Below are positions 54,243 through 64,000 of a stretch of 64,000 nt of DNA, piece after piece. Source of the DNA: Corynebacterium felinum (GTDB taxonomy: Bacteria > Actinomycetota > Actinomycetes > Mycobacteriales > Mycobacteriaceae). Location of the stretch: NCBI RefSeq assembly GCF_030408755.1, contig NZ_CP047209.1, positions 434,001-498,000 on the forward strand, given 5' to 3'. Position 1 is the stretch's first letter; each line of letters starts with the position of its first letter. Made by a program: the position numbers and the translations under genes. The notes below the pieces were generated by a model. The model saw only the letters and a program-made list of their open reading frames with translations. It did no database searches and had not been told where the DNA came from.

Positions 54243-55346
54243 ATGAATCTGCTAGAAACAGTTGTTGATCTGGGTGCGATAGCGCACAACACGCGTCTAC
54301 TCAAGGAGATGATCGCCCCAGCACAGCTGATGTGCGTGGTCAAAGCCGACGGCTACAACCACGGGGCAGTCACAGTCGCACACACCATGCGCGAACACGG
54401 GGGCGACCAATTCGGCGTCGCCACGCTCGCAGAAGCACTCGAACTACGCCACGGCGGCATAACCGAGCCCATCCTGTGCTGGATCTGGTCGCCGGAACAA
54501 AACTTCCACGCCGCACTCGACAACAACATCCAGCTCGCAGCATTCTCGCCTGAAACAACACAGGCGTTGATTGACGCTGCTCGTAGCCATCCCACCCCCA
54601 TCAAAGTCACCATCAAAGTGGATACTGGACTGCATCGCTCCGGCATCGACATGGCAGCACTGCCTGCGATCTGCAAACAACTCGCCAACGCCGACAATAT
54701 CGAAGTCACCGGGCTCATGAGCCACCTCGCCTGCGCCGACGACCCCGACGACCCCATGACCGATGAACAAGCACACGTGTTCCGCCACGCCCTCGACATT
54801 GCGCGCAACGCAGGCCTTGAACTGAAGGTCAACCACCTTGCTAATTCCCCAGCCACCCTCTCACGCCCCGACTTGCACTTCGACATGGTGCGCGCGGGCG
54901 TTGCCCTCTACGGCCAAGAACCCATCGACGGCCGCGAGCACGGCCTACACGAGGCGATGAGCTGGGTGGGCAAGGTGACCGTAGTCAAGCCCATCGCGCC
55001 GGGGGAGGGCACGAGTTATTCTTTGACGTGGCGTGCAAAAAAGCCTGGGTTTTTAGCGGTCGTTCCGGTTGGATATGCTGATGGTTTGCCCCGCGCCGCC
55101 CAAGGCCACGTTGAGGTGACTATTGCTGGTCACCGTTATCGCAATGTGGGCCGGATTTGCATGGATCAGTGCGTGATTGATTTAGGCGATAATCCATTTG
55201 GGGTGCGTGCGGGCGATGAGGCGATTATTTTCGGTCGCGGTGGGATGCCTGCCACGCAGTTGGCTGCGCGGATGGGCTCTATTCATTATGAATTGCTGTG
55301 TCGCCCGACGGGGCGTACTGTGCGCCGCTATGTTGAGGGAGCGTAA
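54243..55346 (+). CDS. alr: alanine racemase
   Basis: 367 residues. PLP Lys in AQLMCVVKADGYNHGAV, catalytic Tyr in VVPVGYADGLPR; also TIKVDTGLHRSGI, MVRAGVALYGQEP and NVGRICMDQCVIDLG. It makes D-alanine for peptidoglycan. ATG 54243 is chosen (GGAGA upstream, MNLLETVVDLGAIAHN is the family start); ATG 54234 is an alternative. tsaE follows after 6 bases. Confidence 0.95.
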   Translation: MNLLETVVDLGAIAHNTRLLKEMIAPAQLMCVVKADGYNHGAVTVAHTMREHGGDQFGVATLAEALELRHGGITEPILCWIWSPEQNFHAALDNNIQLAAFSPETTQALIDAARSHPTPIKVTIKVDTGLHRSGIDMAALPAICKQLANADNIEVTGLMSHLACADDPDDPMTDEQAHVFRHALDIARNAGLELKVNHLANSPATLSRPDLHFDMVRAGVALYGQEPIDGREHGLHEAMSWVGKVTVVKPIAPGEGTSYSLTWRAKKPGFLAVVPVGYADGLPRAAQGHVEVTIAGHRYRNVGRICMDQCVIDLGDNPFGVRAGDEAIIFGRGGMPATQLAARMGSIHYELLCRPTGRTVRRYVEGA

Positions 55347-55352
55347 ATACTG

Positions 55353-55856
55353 ATGAACGATACTTTTCCGGTCGCTGGGCGTGAGCGTTTAGAAACTGCG
55401 GCGGATACACAACAGCTGGGTTTCCGTCTCGGCCAGGCGTTGGAGGCCGGCGATGTGGTGATTTTGGATGGTCCGCTCGGTGCGGGCAAAACAACCTTCA
55501 CCCAAGGTTTAGCTCGCGGCATGCAGGTGAAAGGCAGGGTGACTAGTCCAACGTTTGTGATTGCGCGTGAGCACCGCTCGCTTATCGACGGCCCCAGCCT
55601 CGTCCACGTGGATGCTTACCGTTTGCTGGGTGCAGGCGACGAACATGCAGGTGAAGTGGATGCATCGGGGGCGCTTGATTCCTTGGATTTGGACACCGAT
55701 CTCGATGACGCTGTTGTCGTGGCCGAGTGGGGCGGAGGATTGGTCGAGCAAATCACAGACACATACATGTTGATCTCCTTCGACCGCGAAACTGCTGTAG
55801 CGGCCGACCCTGATTCTTCAGCGCGCTATGTGCAGTGGCGAGTGGTGCATAATTAG
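55353..55856 (+). CDS. tsaE: tRNA threonylcarbamoyladenosine biosynthesis ATPase TsaE
   Basis: 167 residues. P-loop LDGPLGAGKTTFTQGLA (about residues 34-50), VTSPTFVIAREH, and VHVDAYRLLG. TsaE powers the TsaB-TsaD complex that makes t6A37. It is coupled to alr. The C-terminal part has an Asp-rich segment (SLDLDTDLDDAVVVAEWG), longer than the E. coli protein. tsaB and tsaD are 1.6 kb and 2.8 kb downstream, separated by an extra gene and repeats. Confidence 0.93.
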   Translation: MNDTFPVAGRERLETAADTQQLGFRLGQALEAGDVVILDGPLGAGKTTFTQGLARGMQVKGRVTSPTFVIAREHRSLIDGPSLVHVDAYRLLGAGDEHAGEVDASGALDSLDLDTDLDDAVVVAEWGGGLVEQITDTYMLISFDRETAVAADPDSSARYVQWRVVHN

Positions 55857-56109
55857 GCTGCGCATTCTTTACTGAAATAACTTCGCGTATGTAACAGCCG
55901 TGGTGGTTTTGTGCTTGTGGGCGACGTGGTGTTGTATGCGGTGAAAATAGGTGTTTGGGCTTAAGTTTCGGTAGCGTTGGACACCGGAAGAATTTTGTTT
56001 ACTGCGTTTTCGTACTGTTTGGTGGTGCGAAAATTTTTGTTACTACATATCAATGCCACTGCGCAGTCTTGTATTTATGAGGTGTTTGTGGTGGTAGGGA
56101 GAAGAAATC

Positions 56110-56595
56110 ATGGAACTTTCTGCTAAGGCCCGCGCGATCGTTGCCGCAGGTATCGCTTTTTTCGTTATTGCTTGTGTAGCAATGGTCACCGGTAGCTATG
56201 TCAGCTCCGAGGCATCTGCAAAGGAAGGCCCGCTTGAGAAGACCATTAAGGTGATTGATGCTTCCGGCCTGACTGCCACAAGCGTGTCCCCATACGACTT
56301 GTTTGATCCCGAATACACTATGGCCGCTGTGGTGTGCCCTGGTGAGACTCGTGAAAGCGTGGCTAAGAAGTTCGGTCTTGATGCGGCACACCTGCGCGGC
56401 ATTCCTACCACCCCAGTGAAGGAAAACTACAACTACCTGCTCCTGGGCGGCCAGCTTGGTGAGTTGAAGACGGAACGCATCGACCGCGACCTCGTTGACC
56501 TGTGCAATGTTCCTACCCAGCCTTTCGCCACCAAAGCGATCATTCCTTTGGTCAAGACCCAGACGGGCAATTGGCAACTGGCTGTGGGCGAATAG
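56110..56595 (+). CDS. hypothetical membrane-anchored or exported protein
   Basis: 161 residues, not recognised. The N-terminal hydrophobic segment (RAIVAAGIAFFVIACVAMVTG) acts as a signal anchor or uncleaved signal. The rest is soluble, with CPGETRESVAKKFGLDAAHLRGIP reminiscent of a LysM-like or segregated helix-turn pattern, and two Cys (VVCPGE, DLCNVP) that may pair outside the cell. It interrupts the usual tsaE-tsaB adjacency. GGGAGAAG precedes the ATG. Confidence 0.6.
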   Translation: MELSAKARAIVAAGIAFFVIACVAMVTGSYVSSEASAKEGPLEKTIKVIDASGLTATSVSPYDLFDPEYTMAAVVCPGETRESVAKKFGLDAAHLRGIPTTPVKENYNYLLLGGQLGELKTERIDRDLVDLCNVPTQPFATKAIIPLVKTQTGNWQLAVGE

Positions 56596-56819
56596 TCCTT
56601 ATTCCAGCGATCACTCCACAACACTTCGCTACTTCGGCTACAGAATGTAAATTCCGGCCGTGGTGGGGGAGTGTTTTTCTTGTGCCTAAAGCCATGAGCA
56701 CAGCACAAAAGACTCACGTGTGAAGTGCCAAAAAATATGTGTTGAGCCTGTGGTTTTGATGATCTGGGTGGACTGAATTTTTGGTTGTGCGCTGGGGCTG
56801 CGCACTGAATAACAATACC

Positions 56820-56881
56820 TTTCTCGACTTTTTGTCCCTCAGGTGAGAAATCACCCCGTTGGGGTACGAAAAGGTCGAGTT
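56820..56881. repeat. ACTCGACC inverted-repeat element, copy D
   Basis: Left end TTTCTCGACTTTTTG is slightly degenerate; right end GAAAAGGTCGAGTTA matches E and F. The core holds its own small inverted repeat (GGTGA...TCACC). Confidence 0.7.
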
Positions 56882-57287
56882 ACCTCTTGTGGTGTGCTCT
56901 AGTTGCTTGGCTTTGTATGGCGCAGTGCCCCTGGCTTTAGTGCGTGTTAGGGCAGGTGATTTATTTGTGGTGGGCTAGTGGTTTTCGGTTGTTTCAAGGG
57001 GGTGGTTGGGTAAGTGCCTTGACCGTTAACTCGACCTTTTTGTCTCCATTGCCATGAAACCACTGTCTTCACATTGGAAAGGTCGAGTTACCTCTTGTGG
57101 TGTGCTCTAGTTGCTGGGTTTTGTAAGGGGTAGTGCCTCTGGCTTTAGTGCGTGTTAGGGTGGGTGATTTATTTGTGGTGGGCTAGTGGTTTTCGGTTGT
57201 TTCAAGGGGTGGTTGGGTAAGTGCCCTGATTCTTAACTCGACCTTTTTGTCTCCATTGCAATGAAACCACTGCCTTCACATTGGAAA
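56873..57287 (+). repeat. two-unit tandem repeat, period about 208 bp
   Basis: Unit 1 (56873-57080) and unit 2 (57081-57287) both start GGTCGAGTTACCTCTTGTGG and run through GTTTCAAGGGG...TTGGGTAAGTGCC to the next inverted-repeat element, with scattered substitutions and a 1-base length difference. Confidence 0.85.
57027..57090. repeat. ACTCGACC inverted-repeat element, copy E
   Basis: TAACTCGACCTTTTTGTC ... GGAAAGGTCGAGTTA. Perfect 9-base terminal inverted repeats TAACTCGAC/GTCGAGTTA. 64 bp. Confidence 0.8.
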
Positions 57288-57297
57288 GGTCGAGTTA
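57234..57297. repeat. ACTCGACC inverted-repeat element, copy F
   Basis: Nearly identical to copy E over its whole 64 bp (two visible substitutions in the core). Flank changes right after the element (CCCCTCCAAG). Confidence 0.8.
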
Positions 57298-57420
57298 CCC
57301 CTCCAAGATGGCAGTGTCGAAGAAGGAAGAATACTGGTTTTACTGCACAAGCACCTGCGTGGCACACGTCAGGGAGTGCTTTTGGGCGTGGGACTGATAG
57401 TGCGACTACCCTGAATACAC

Positions 57421-58167
57421 GTGAACGTTCTTGCCCTTGATACTGCCACTGCTGATCTCGTCGTGGGATTAGTCCACGTCGATGCTGACTCGACCATCAG
57501 CATCCGTGCCGAAGAGAATCTCACCGATTCCCGCGCCCACAACGAAATGCTGGTGCCCACCGTCCAGAGAATCCTTGCCGAATCCTCCTTAGAGTTTTCC
57601 GCCCTGGACGCCATCGTGGTAGGCATCGGGCCTGGCCCCTTCACCGGCCTACGCGTCGGCATGGCCACAGCCGCCGCATTCGGGGACGCCTTAGGCATCC
57701 CCGTCCATGGAGTGTGCACCCACGATGCAATCGCCCACCGCATCAGCAACGATGAGCAGCTGAAGCTGGAAGAATTCGTGGTGGCAACAGACGCGCGTCG
57801 CAAAGAAATCTACTGGTCCAGCTACCGCAACAACACCCGCATCGCCGGGCCGGAAGTGTGCAAACCCGCACTCCTTGGCCAGCCAGCAGCCGAAAGCGAC
57901 CACACACTAGGACACCTGACAGCCATCAGCATCCCAGAACGACTGCAAGACACACTCAGCACGCAACCTGATACCGTGCTGCACTACGGGCCCACCGCCG
58001 CAAGCTTAGTCGGCGCACTCCTTGGCACCGGTTGTGACCTGAAAACCAGCCCCGGGCCACTTGAACCGCTCTACCTGCGCCGCCCCGACGTGAAAGAACC
58101 CGCCGCGAAACCCAAATCGCACGCAATCCCGGACTACACCCCGCCAACACAAGGCCAGTCATGCTAG
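57421..58167 (+). CDS. tsaB: tRNA threonylcarbamoyladenosine biosynthesis protein TsaB
   Basis: 248 residues. N-terminal LALDTATADLVVGLV, ENLTDSRAHNEMLVPTVQRIL and the GPGPFTGLRVGMATA signature of the TsaB/YeaZ family, an inactive sugar-kinase fold. It forms the t6A complex with TsaD. GTG at 57421 has no clear ribosome site. Its last bases overlap the rimI start. Confidence 0.94.
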   Translation: MNVLALDTATADLVVGLVHVDADSTISIRAEENLTDSRAHNEMLVPTVQRILAESSLEFSALDAIVVGIGPGPFTGLRVGMATAAAFGDALGIPVHGVCTHDAIAHRISNDEQLKLEEFVVATDARRKEIYWSSYRNNTRIAGPEVCKPALLGQPAAESDHTLGHLTAISIPERLQDTLSTQPDTVLHYGPTAASLVGALLGTGCDLKTSPGPLEPLYLRRPDVKEPAAKPKSHAIPDYTPPTQGQSC

Positions 58168-58646
58168 AAATCCGACCCCTCGACGCCTACGACGCACCCC
58201 GACTCGCGGAGCTGGAAAAAATACTCTTCGAAGCCGACAGCCCATGGACTGAACGCGACTTCACAGAAGTATTTGCCCAACCCCACAACTTTTATATCGG
58301 GGTCTACGATCCAGAAAGCGACCACCCCGAAAAACTCATCGGCTACGCCGGGCTTGGTATCCTAGGGCCTTCAGGTGGGCACGAATGCGAAATTCAAACC
58401 ATCGGTGTAGATCCTTCCTGCCAGCGTCAAGGGATCGGGCGCATGATGATGGACAACCTCATGTATGTCGCCGACGAGCTACGCGCACCCGTGTTTTTGG
58501 AAGTTCGCACCGATAACCAGCCAGCCATCCGCATGTACGAATCCTATGGTTTTAGCCAAGTGGGTTTGCGGAAAAACTACTATCAGCCTTCCGGCGCTGA
58601 CGCTTTTGTTATGGTCAGAGAGAAGAAAGAGCACACACCTTCATGA
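58161..58646 (+). CDS. rimI: ribosomal-protein-S18-alanine N-acetyltransferase RimI-type
   Basis: 161 residues, GNAT fold. Acetyl-CoA loop in [14 protein letters not shown], preceded by [12 protein letters not shown], and [24 protein letters not shown]. The place between tsaB and tsaD is the usual one for rimI. It overlaps tsaB by 7 bases and tsaD by 4, so the three are one unit. Confidence 0.92.
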   Translation: MLEIRPLDAYDAPRLAELEKILFEADSPWTERDFTEVFAQPHNFYIGVYDPESDHPEKLIGYAGLGILGPSGGHECEIQTIGVDPSCQRQGIGRMMMDNLMYVADELRAPVFLEVRTDNQPAIRMYESYGFSQVGLRKNYYQPSGADAFVMVREKKEHTPS

Positions 58647-59686
58647 TTATTCTCGGGATCGAATCCTCCTGCGACGAAACAGGAGTAGGCATCATCGAAC
58701 TCGATGGGGATGGAAATATGACCATCCTTGCCGATGTCGTCGCTTCCTCGATGGAGCAGCACGCCCGCTTCGGCGGCGTTGTTCCCGAGATTGCCTCGCG
58801 TGCGCACCTTGAGCAGATGCAACCGGTGATGCGGGCGGCGATGGCGCAGGCTGGCGTCGATAAGCCTGATGCGGTCGCAGCCACGGTGGGGCCTGGTCTG
58901 GCAGGTGCGCTGCTGGTGGGGGCGTCGGCGGCGAAAGCTTATGCGGCGGCGTGGGGTGTGCCTTTCTACGGTGTCAATCACCTCGGCGGACATGTGGCTG
59001 TTGCCAATCTTGAGGGTGAGCCGTTGCCGCATTCGGTGGCGCTGCTGGTGTCGGGCGGGCACACACAGCTGCTGGATGTGGAGGCGGTGGGCAAACCGAT
59101 GCGGGAGCTCGGCTCCACGCTTGACGACGCCGCCGGCGAGGCCTACGACAAAGTTGCGCGTCTGCTCGGGCTGGGCTACCCCGGCGGGCCCGTGATCGAC
59201 CGCTTAGCGCAACAGGGGGATAAGAAAGCGATCGCCTTCCCCCGCGGCTTGTCGCGTGCCGACGACCTGCGCGGCGAGCACCGGCATGATTTCAGCTTTT
59301 CGGGGCTCAAAACCGCAGTTGCACGTTACGTGGAACAAGCAGAACGCGAGAATCGTGTGATTAGCTTGGAAGATGTGTGTGCTTCCTTCCAGGAAGCAGT
59401 GTGCGATGTTTTGACCGCTAAAGCGGTGCGAGCCTGCCAAGATACCGGGGCGAAGGTGCTGCTTTTGGGCGGTGGCGTGGCCGCAAATTCGCGTCTGCGT
59501 GAACTAGCTAAGCGCCGCTGCGACTCGGCGGGCATCGAGTTGCGCGTGCCCCGTTTTAAGCTGTGCACCGATAATGGTGTGATGATTGCGGCGTTAGCAG
59601 CCCAATTGATTCACGAAGGGGCAAAAGCATCCTCCCTTGAGGTCGGTACGGATTCTTCCCTTGAAGTGGAGATCCCGCTGGTGTGA
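58643..59686 (+). CDS. tsaD: tRNA N6-adenosine threonylcarbamoyltransferase TsaD
   Basis: 347 residues. [19 protein letters not shown] N-terminus ([14 protein letters not shown]), the metal-binding [13 protein letters not shown] (first His) and [10 protein letters not shown] (second His), and [11 protein letters not shown]. It transfers threonylcarbamoyl to A37 of ANN-decoding tRNAs. The ATG overlaps the rimI stop (ATGA). Confidence 0.96.
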   Translation: MIILGIESSCDETGVGIIELDGDGNMTILADVVASSMEQHARFGGVVPEIASRAHLEQMQPVMRAAMAQAGVDKPDAVAATVGPGLAGALLVGASAAKAYAAAWGVPFYGVNHLGGHVAVANLEGEPLPHSVALLVSGGHTQLLDVEAVGKPMRELGSTLDDAAGEAYDKVARLLGLGYPGGPVIDRLAQQGDKKAIAFPRGLSRADDLRGEHRHDFSFSGLKTAVARYVEQAERENRVISLEDVCASFQEAVCDVLTAKAVRACQDTGAKVLLLGGGVAANSRLRELAKRRCDSAGIELRVPRFKLCTDNGVMIAALAAQLIHEGAKASSLEVGTDSSLEVEIPLV

Positions 59687-59739
59687 GATCACCAACCTGC
59701 GGGTGCGGTGCTGAGGCGAGAGGATATTTTGTAGTATCT

Positions 59740-59768
59740 TTGAGCCTTAGCACTCACGCGGGTAGAGT
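59740..59768 (+). promoter_or_regulatory. groES-groEL promoter
   Basis: TTGAGC (59740-59745), 17 bases, TAGAGT (59763-59768). The hexamers lie inside and beside the CIRCE element. Confidence 0.5.
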
Positions 59769-59773
59769 GCCAA
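59747..59773 (+). promoter_or_regulatory. CIRCE element (HrcA operator)
   Basis: TTAGCACTC (59747-59755), 9-base spacer, GAGTGCCAA (59765-59773). One mismatch from the perfect TTAGCACTC-N9-GAGTGCTAA. Confidence 0.92.
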
Positions 59774-59861
59774 AGTAGGTTGTTGCTTTGGAAACCTAAA
59801 GCAGTGACCGAAAGATAAACGTTGTTGAAGAACTACTCACCCCTTTATTGAGGAGACTTTC

Positions 59862-60155
59862 ATGGCAGTAAACATCAAGCCACTTGAAGACCGCATCTTG
59901 ATCCAGATCAAGGAAGCTGAAACCACCACTGCTTCTGGTCTGGTCATTCCTGATTCCGCGAAGGAAAAGCCACAGGAGGGTGTTGTTATCGCTGCAGGCC
60001 CAGGTCGTCTTGATGGCGCTGAGCGTGTTCCTATGGACATCAAGGTGGGCGACACCGTTGTGTTCTCCAAGTACGGCGGAACTGAGCTGAAGTACAACGG
60101 CGAGGAGTACTTGCTGTTGAACTCCCGCGATGTGCTGGCCATCATCGAAAACTAG
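59862..60155 (+). CDS. groS: co-chaperonin GroES
   Basis: 97 residues: [20 protein letters not shown], the mobile loop region [18 protein letters not shown], and [21 protein letters not shown]. It caps the GroEL ring. TTGAGGAG lies 8 bases upstream. Controlled by CIRCE; groEL follows after 55 bases. Confidence 0.97.
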   Translation: MAVNIKPLEDRILIQIKEAETTTASGLVIPDSAKEKPQEGVVIAAGPGRLDGAERVPMDIKVGDTVVFSKYGGTELKYNGEEYLLLNSRDVLAIIEN

Positions 60156-60195
60156 TCGTCGATTCACCCACTTTTCACTATTCCTTCACGCATAA

Positions 60196-61827
<1,632 letters not shown>

Positions 61828-61836
61828 TGTGTGATC

Positions 61837-61880
61837 AAAAACGCCCCTGTTTTCTTATACGGAAAAGCAGGGGCGTTTTG
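61837..61880. terminator. terminator between groEL1 and the convergent gene
   Basis: AAAAACGCCCCTG (61837-61849) pairs with CAGGGGCGTTTT (61868-61879). A-run and T-run on the two sides suit both strands. Confidence 0.9.
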
Positions 61881-61885
61881 TGTTG

Positions 61886-63643
61886 TTATTTGTCGCGTTC
61901 GTGGCGTGGTTTGAATACGTCTGCGCCGATGACGCGGGGGACTACTTTGGGTGCTTCGCCTAGAAGGTCGAGGAGGTTTTTGTCTCGTTCTGCTTGTTGG
62001 AGTACTCCTTTAACCGCTGTGCGTCGTGTCCGGTTGGTTGTGCGCTTGCGATTATTCGCCTGCTGCCCACCACCAGCACCTGCACCACCCATGGGTGCCC
62101 CGCCTGCCATGGTTGATCCACGACCACCAGCACCACCAGCACCAGCACCAGTATTGGGATTGTTTCCTGTGCCTTGTCCGTTGTTGTAGGGGCTGTGACC
62201 CCGATGGGACCCACCACCCGAACCAGAGCCCGAACCCGAACCGGAACCGACGCCAGAGCCGGTTGGGTTGTGTCCCCTACCAGTGTGCGACCCACCTGGG
62301 CGATGGGAACCACCAACACCAGCACCATACCCACCTGCACCTGTACCTGTGCCTCTGCCACCACCGGTGCCGGTGCCGGTGGTGGTGTTGGTTCCTCCAA
62401 CATGGTTGCTACCAGATTGGTGCGGCATCGTATGCGACACCCTATGATGCTGCGTGTTTCCACCGGTAATGTGTGACTGTGCTGTGCCACCAGCATAAGA
62501 TCCACCACCATAGCCTGCACCTGCGCCTGCACCCCAACCAGTAGCATTACCAACACCACCATGTGTGGTTGGGTGTTGATGGGCATTAAGTGGGTTAATA
62601 GTTGCAGGATCAAGCCCTAGCGCGGATTGCTGGGTTGCTACCTGATCTAACACCCGTTCAGCAAGTTCGTGGGGTTCAAGGTCAAGCTCCCTAGCTGCTT
62701 GTTGGGTATTCTGTACCCAGTTGGTGGTAGTGATTGTGCTGGTTGCTTCGTTTGTGCTTCCTCCGCCTGCGCCTGCGGGTGCAGGTTCCATCAGGTGGCG
62801 TGTTACAGGCATTGCTGCTGTTGCTGCGGTTGCAAGGGCTGTACGGAAGCCTTGGAGGAAAAGTTGTTCTGCTTGTTGGGCAACAACGATGCCTCCTTGG
62901 GTGGTGCGGAGTGCGTTGACTTTAGCTACAGCTGCTGTCACCTGTGGGGCAAACCCTGGTGCGATTGCTGATAGCGCGGTGGTAGATTGTGCCATCAGTG
63001 CTGCATTCTGGGCGAAGTTCATGCCCGATTGCGCCATGGTGGTGATAGCGGTGTTTGCTTTTTCAAAGGGGGTGCCTTTGTTTGCTGCGATTAGTTCACT
63101 GGCCACGCTGTTTAACCGGTCGCTGATTTGTGTTGCTCGTTGAGCTAAACTTCCCCAAATATCTGCTGCTTCTATTGCTGCTGCGTTGTTGGTGGAAGCA
63201 AGAGCTGAGGCGAGTTGTTCTAAGCTTGCTGCTTGATGGACTACTGGTGGTGGGAAGTTGAATCCTTCGAATCCTAGGTCAGGGCGGGTAGGGAAATAGA
63301 CCCTGGGAAACATTGGGACTCCGGTTTCTTCCAGGATGCGGTCGAACTCATCGGTGGCAAACCGGTTCATGCCTGAAAGTGAGTAGTAGTTGGCATAGAG
63401 GTTTTCTTCCAACCATTTCACTTGACGTTCAAAGGCTGTGAGCATATCAAAGGCACTACCAGCCCCACCATGAAGAACCCGGCCGTGTTGTTCCCCGAGT
63501 TGGTCTAAACCACTCACCGAAGAAAAACCACCATCAAGTGGATTCCTTGCAGAGTACAAAGCAGCAGTATTGGATTCTTGGCTGAGTTGTTCAAGGGTGT
63601 GAACGCTGTCGATGATTTGTTGTTTATCCATGAAAAGGGTCAT
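61886..63643 (-). CDS. PPE/EspB-like protein, Gly-rich (possible T7SS substrate)
   Basis: 585 residues, no signal peptide. The N-terminal helical part includes EAADIWGSLAQRATQISDRL (Trp163-Gly164, a W-G turn between helices as in PPE, EspB and WXG-type proteins) and a long Ala-rich helical region to about residue 290. Residues about 290-535 are Gly/Ser/Thr/His-rich and probably disordered, with a GSGSGSGSGS run. A basic stretch (NNRKRTTNRTRR) and a short helical end follow. ATG 63643 is supported by AAAGGAGG. Its start overlaps the stop of the partial gene upstream. The family is not certain; the architecture is like mycobacterial EspB. Confidence 0.6.
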   Translation of the reverse strand: MTLFMDKQQIIDSVHTLEQLSQESNTAALYSARNPLDGGFSSVSGLDQLGEQHGRVLHGGAGSAFDMLTAFERQVKWLEENLYANYYSLSGMNRFATDEFDRILEETGVPMFPRVYFPTRPDLGFEGFNFPPPVVHQAASLEQLASALASTNNAAAIEAADIWGSLAQRATQISDRLNSVASELIAANKGTPFEKANTAITTMAQSGMNFAQNAALMAQSTTALSAIAPGFAPQVTAAVAKVNALRTTQGGIVVAQQAEQLFLQGFRTALATAATAAMPVTRHLMEPAPAGAGGGSTNEATSTITTTNWVQNTQQAARELDLEPHELAERVLDQVATQQSALGLDPATINPLNAHQHPTTHGGVGNATGWGAGAGAGYGGGSYAGGTAQSHITGGNTQHHRVSHTMPHQSGSNHVGGTNTTTGTGTGGGRGTGTGAGGYGAGVGGSHRPGGSHTGRGHNPTGSGVGSGSGSGSGSGGGSHRGHSPYNNGQGTGNNPNTGAGAGGAGGRGSTMAGGAPMGGAGAGGGQQANNRKRTTNRTRRTAVKGVLQQAERDKNLLDLLGEAPKVVPRVIGADVFKPRHERDK

Positions 63644-64000
63644 TGGAATCCTCCTTTGGTACGTAGTTTTTCAAGGGTTTTATACGCCTTCCAACACAAC
63701 TCATCCTTCGTTGGTGTGGCTTTACCAGTGTGTGAAAAAGCGATACTGATTCGCCCATGGGGCGTACTGATAGCAGCATCACAGTATTTGTCATCATCAA
63801 CTTGAGGCAGGTTACTGAAGTAAATGCGCTCATCAATCTCAGGGAAAGTCGCGTCAATAACCAACCCGTGATCACGCATCCAGGAATAGCGCGCAAAATG
63901 GGTTGAAACACTGAATGCTCCGTGTATGCCATCGGTAGTATGAACCTCGATCATGCCACAATCAATCATCGGAGATGAGTCCCGACTAGTCGGAGAGATT
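63640..64000 (-). CDS. unknown protein, upstream partner of the PPE/EspB-like gene (partial)
   Basis: At least 109 residues, not recognised. The frame is open to the window edge, and the internal ATG at 63969 has no ribosome site, so the true start is probably outside. No signal peptide or membrane helix; the sequence has regular beta-like segments (AISTPHGRISIAFSHTG) and an acidic middle. It overlaps the next gene by 4 bases (ATGA), so the two proteins are made together. A chaperone or partner role is a guess from position. Confidence 0.55.
   Translation of the reverse strand, partial: ISPTSRDSSPMIDCGMIEVHTTDGIHGAFSVSTHFARYSWMRDHGLVIDATFPEIDERIYFSNLPQVDDDKYCDAAISTPHGRISIAFSHTGKATPTKDELCWKAYKTLEKLRTKGGFQ

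Larger units (their letters stand above)
56596..57420. other. repeat-rich intergenic region before tsaB
   Basis: 825 bases without a gene. It contains three copies of the ACTCGACC inverted-repeat element and a two-unit tandem repeat of about 208 bp. No other element is seen apart from the short leader of tsaB. Confidence 0.7.

Overview
The window is a chromosomal segment of a Corynebacterium species (species not assigned). The genus call rests on protein content and gene order: the spc/alpha ribosomal blocks with corynebacterial-type insertions, an ESX-4 type VII secretion locus next to rplM-rpsI-glmM, a His-tailed GroEL1, an HtaA-domain haem protein, and many corynebacterial hypothetical proteins.

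Layout. 1-486: 5' part of an HtaA-domain gene (minus). 776-2642: a complete IS1380-family insertion sequence with a 4-bp target duplication. 2915-3610: YczE-like membrane protein. 3868-16732: rpsH-rplF-rplR-rpsE-rpmD-rplO, FNT channel, secY-adk-map, L,D-transpeptidase, a 1.4-kb gene-free stretch with repeats, infA, rpsM-rpsK-rpsD-rpoA-rplQ. 16884-21075: glutaredoxin-like protein, truA, a large membrane protein. 21463-28781: an accessory block (41-residue symporter accessory protein, SSS symporter, unknown protein, PucR regulator, malonate/methylmalonate-semialdehyde dehydrogenase, class III aminotransferase) that reads as a beta-alanine or similar omega-amino-acid catabolic unit. 29142-41939: ESX-4 (eccB, a PGPGW protein, mycP and eccD on minus, eccC, an Rv3446c-family protein, esxB-like, esxA-like). 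42443-43416: rplM-rpsI. 44178-47897: a very large LPXTG-type surface protein. 48324-49667: glmM. 49942-52262: a three-gene operon of unknown proteins. 52295-59686: inactive-looking alpha/beta hydrolase, NrtR-like regulator, alr-tsaE, a hypothetical exported protein, tandem repeats, tsaB-rimI-tsaD. 59862-61827: groES-groEL1 under CIRCE. 61886-64000: a PPE/EspB-like 585-residue protein and a partial upstream gene (minus).

The most interesting signal concerns type VII secretion. Four promoters with a GGGAwy -35 block, exactly 17 bases, then AGTCyT precede eccC, eccD, the esxB-like gene and the three-gene operon at 49942-52262. This looks like one ECF sigma-factor regulon. The first protein of the remote operon ends in the same F-E-x-x-E signature as the EsxB-like protein, so the operon is a candidate uncharacterised ESX-4 substrate system. 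The esxB-like and esxA-like genes are separated by about 1.2 kb of apparently untranslated, hairpin-rich sequence. Other noncoding structure includes a six-copy family of about 64-bp inverted-repeat elements ending in ACTCGACC/GGTCGAGT, two of them inside a 208-bp tandem duplication, and a dispersed GCGTCGATACGC motif.
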